Below, one piece after another: positions 61,868 to 64,000 of a DNA stretch of 64,000 nucleotides; positions within the stretch are counted from its first letter, which is position 1; every line of letters begins with the position of its first letter. Made by a program: the position numbers and the translations under genes. The notes under the pieces are model-generated. The model ran no database searches and was not told the origin of the DNA. It worked only from the letters and a program-made list of their open reading frames with translations. Source of the stretch: Maylandia zebra (taxonomy: Eukaryota > Chordata > Actinopteri > Cichliformes > Cichlidae); contig NC_135171.1 in assembly GCF_041146795.1 (NCBI RefSeq), positions 1,035,001 through 1,099,000 on the forward strand, in the 5' to 3' direction.

Positions 61868-63118
61868 ATGGCACCACTTACCTCAACATCCAGCTGTGAA
61901 AGCTGCATCAACCTGAGCCAAAAAGTGATCGAGCTGGAACAAAGGATATCCACGCTATACCAAATCCAGGGGGCTGAATGCGAACTTGACACGATCCTCC
62001 TTGGCAAAGCTCAAACCACCGCTACTAGCGCTGAGCTAGCCGACACAGTGCACCATCCAGCTGCTGTGTCCCAAGATCCCACCAACAGTCAACACAGGCT
62101 CTCAACTTGCGTCGCTGGTGCTTCTGCCAAGGACGAGAACTCCTGGTTTCAGCTAGGGGCCAGACCCAAGGCTCTGGTCAGCTCCACTCCACTCCAACCA
62201 GCGCCATGGACCATGGTTGAGACGCGTGGTGGCTGCAGAGGGGGCAGGAGGATCCGTCTCTCGCACCCTCACCCCTCCGGTGCGGTAGTATTGGAGAATA
62301 AATTCAATGTCCTGGATCCTGTGGACTTTCCTCCTCTGACCGCTAGCCCTCGCCATCCCGCTGTGTCGCTGAGGTCTGCGCCATCTCCACCACTACGCCC
62401 CCGGAGCCGCGGCGGGCAACCCGACGCTGTGGTGCAAACTCACCGCGGAGAGCTGTGCTTTACCCCGGCTCCTCGGAGAAGAGGACCCACGGCGCGGCTA
62501 CCTGGGAGTCACTCACGCAGTCCGGCTGGCGCATCTCCATCTGAACACCCCCGGTGTCACGGCGCGGGCGTCTCAGATGGCCAACAGCCCTCGGTGGCAC
62601 CTCCTCTCTCCACGCTGGTCCTCGGGGATTCCATCGTCAGGAACGTGCGGATGAGGGGGGCGCTCACGCTGTCGTTCCCGGGAGCCACTGTTGTTGACAT
62701 AGTGGACAGAATTCCCAACATTCTGGCATCCCACCCACAGGTTAACCGGCTCATCATCCACATCGGCACCAATGACATCCCCAAACAGCAATCTGAGCTG
62801 CTGAAGTTGGACTTCCTCCAACTCTTCAGCCTCCTTGGTCAGTTGCAGGTGAGTGCTTTTATCTCTGGGCCCACCCCCACCTGTGGCAGATGGATAGGCC
62901 GTTTCAGCCGGCTGCTCAGCCTTAACACCTGGCTTTCCTCTGCCTGTATCTCCCACGGCGTGGGTTTTATTAACAACTTTGATGCCTTCTGGGAGAGGAG
63001 GCATCTTTTTGGGGCAGACGGGCTCCACCTCAACGCCTGGGGACGCCGTTTGCTGTCCGCCAATTTGGCATTTGGCGTACAGCACTCCCGCACATCGCCA
63101 CTGTCTGCCACTGACTGA
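61868..63118 (+). CDS. LINE ORF1 with SGNH/GDSL esterase domain
   Basis: 416 residues from MAPLTSTSS. It begins with a short CxxC (SCESCINLS) and a coiled-coil-like stretch (QKVIELEQRISTLYQI), then a Pro/Arg-rich basic linker (residues about 110-255). The C-terminal SGNH hydrolase domain has LVLGDSIVRNVRM (GDS, catalytic Ser), SFPGATVVDIVDRIP, LIIHIGTNDIPKQQ (GxND) and LFGADGLHLNAWGRRLL (catalytic DxxH). All four SGNH blocks are present. Esterase-type ORF1 proteins are known from CR1/L2 LINEs, for example zebrafish L2 elements; they bind RNA and membranes and are presumed chaperones of the RNP. No lesion is seen. A TTG-started extension at 61,832 is unlikely. Confidence 0.92.
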   Translation: MAPLTSTSSCESCINLSQKVIELEQRISTLYQIQGAECELDTILLGKAQTTATSAELADTVHHPAAVSQDPTNSQHRLSTCVAGASAKDENSWFQLGARPKALVSSTPLQPAPWTMVETRGGCRGGRRIRLSHPHPSGAVVLENKFNVLDPVDFPPLTASPRHPAVSLRSAPSPPLRPRSRGGQPDAVVQTHRGELCFTPAPRRRGPTARLPGSHSRSPAGASPSEHPRCHGAGVSDGQQPSVAPPLSTLVLGDSIVRNVRMRGALTLSFPGATVVDIVDRIPNILASHPQVNRLIIHIGTNDIPKQQSELLKLDFLQLFSLLGQLQVSAFISGPTPTCGRWIGRFSRLLSLNTWLSSACISHGVGFINNFDAFWERRHLFGADGLHLNAWGRRLLSANLAFGVQHSRTSPLSATD

Positions 63119-64000
63119 TGTTCCCCTGGTCCCAGCTCCTATATTTGTTCCACTTTTAACAGTAATACACAAAACTCTGGACTAGGACCTCTCTCTCCCA
63201 CAGTCAACACAATACCCGTCATAATCACAAACAGAGAGCAACAGAATTATCATAAATCCAGTAACTCCAAAAACATTAATAACCTCCGGCCTCTTCAAAA
63301 ATATCAACATCCATTCAACTCTATTGTCAATAATCCACCAGTCTCAATCAGTATGGCACTTTTAAATGTACGCTCTCTGTCGAACAAGTCTTTTATTATT
63401 AATGATTTAATTTTAGATAATAAACTTGACTGTTTATTTTTAACTGAAACATGGCTGGGCTCGGATGCACCAGTTGTTCTCACTGAGGCCTCCCCACCAA
63501 ATTTTAATTTCTCTTTTTCTATTAGAAGTGGTGAGAGAGGTGGTGGGACTGCATCTTTAGCCAACAACACACTCACCACCAAACAAATTTTATTTGACTA
63601 TTTTACCACTTTTGAATTTCATGCTATTGTTTTTAGCAGCCCTCCAGTTTTATCTGTCACAATTTATAGACCACCTAAAGACAGCGCTGCTTTTATCAAG
63701 GAATTCTCAGAATTTTTAACAAACATACATTCAAAATATAATATGATAATTTTAACCGGTGATTTTAACCTGCACATAGATAATCCTTCTGATCCTGCAG
63801 CAAAAGAATTCTTAAACATCCTTCACTGTTTGGATTTTATCCAGCATGTCACGCAGCCGACTCACAACAGAGGACACACTCTGGACCTGGTCATCACCCA
63901 TGGGCTGTCCACCAGCGTGTCCTCTGTTGTCGACTTGGCTGTCTCTGACCACTACTGTGTGTTTTTTAACATCACCGGTTTTATTCAGCGGAAGACCTCG
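63119..64000 (+). CDS. LINE ORF2, endonuclease domain (partial, runs off the end)
   Basis: Open to the last base in the same frame as ORF1, with only the TGA at 63,116-63,118 between them; the first ATG of the body is 63,353. APE endonuclease motifs: MALLNVRSLSNKS (Asn), CLFLTETWLGSD (Glu), VTIYRPPKDS, IILTGDFNLHIDN (Asp/Asn), RGHTLDLVITHG and LAVSDHYCVFF (Asp-His). All key residues are kept. The RT would lie beyond the window. Either translation restarts at 63,353, or the 78 codons between belong to a readthrough product. Confidence 0.9.

Larger units (their letters stand above)
61700..64000 (+). mobile_element. L2-type LINE with ORF1 and ORF2, runs off the window
   Basis: The 5' region near 61,700-61,860 is followed by an intact ORF1 (61,868-63,118) and an ORF2 open to base 64,000. 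This is the only LINE in the window that keeps its 5' part, so it may be full length. Confidence 0.85.

Overview
This window reads as nuclear DNA of a teleost fish, probably a percomorph; a cichlid is possible but not proven. The grounds are the repeat fauna (Rex1-type, Rex3 and L2-type LINEs, several Tc1 families with long inverted repeats, hAT elements, a Penelope-like element, tRNA-derived SINEs, Gypsy-type LTR elements) and one well-preserved vertebrate gene with introns. All calls come from reading the sequence and from recall of protein families; no database search was run.

The only gene that looks like an intact host gene is an acidic-chitinase-type gene on the minus strand (coding exons 18,968-21,923). 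It has eleven coding exons, a predicted 469-aa protein, a TATA box and a poly(A) signal. A second spliced minus-strand unit (8,711-11,707) encodes a SAMD3-like protein of a kind expanded in fish. Only 24 bases downstream on the same strand lies a 680-codon ORF (6,644-8,686) with two C2H2 fingers and a CACTA/Tnp2-like core. The pair may be a two-gene DNA transposon. A decayed G2E3-like gene may lie at 17.0-18.0 kb.

The rest is a dense nest of mobile elements. 0.4-6.7 kb: a Penelope relic, then an L1-type LINE carrying a Tc1 element with perfect ends and a SINE. 11-15 kb: a SINE, a hAT element with 8-bp target duplications, an inverted fragment of the same hAT, and an L1 fragment. 16-25 kb: Tc1 relics around the chitinase gene. 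24.8-27.8 kb: a Rex3 LINE inside a Tc1 relic. 30.8-35.1 kb: a very young non-autonomous LTR element with apparently identical 702-bp LTRs and a low-complexity repeat ORF. 37.7-45.6 kb: Rex1-type LINE pieces around an older relative of that LTR element, an L2 and an L1 fragment. 45.6-53 kb: a Tc1 relic with a solo LTR, then a THAP-encoding hAT-like element (46,846-51,929, TSD ATGAGTCC) that contains a nearly complete Rex1-type LINE, then a Gypsy gag/LTR fragment. 53.7-64 kb: a LINE whose ORF starts with a 2A-like peptide followed by a 42-bp minisatellite, L1 3' regions, a second L2, and the 5' part of an apparently intact L2-type LINE with an SGNH-esterase ORF1 that runs off the window end.

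The observations I would follow first are the 2A-like motif plus in-frame minisatellite, the compensatory terminal hairpin in two diverged LTRs, the in-frame ORF1-TGA-ORF2 layout of the last LINE, and the tight SAMD3-like/C2H2-transposase gene pair.
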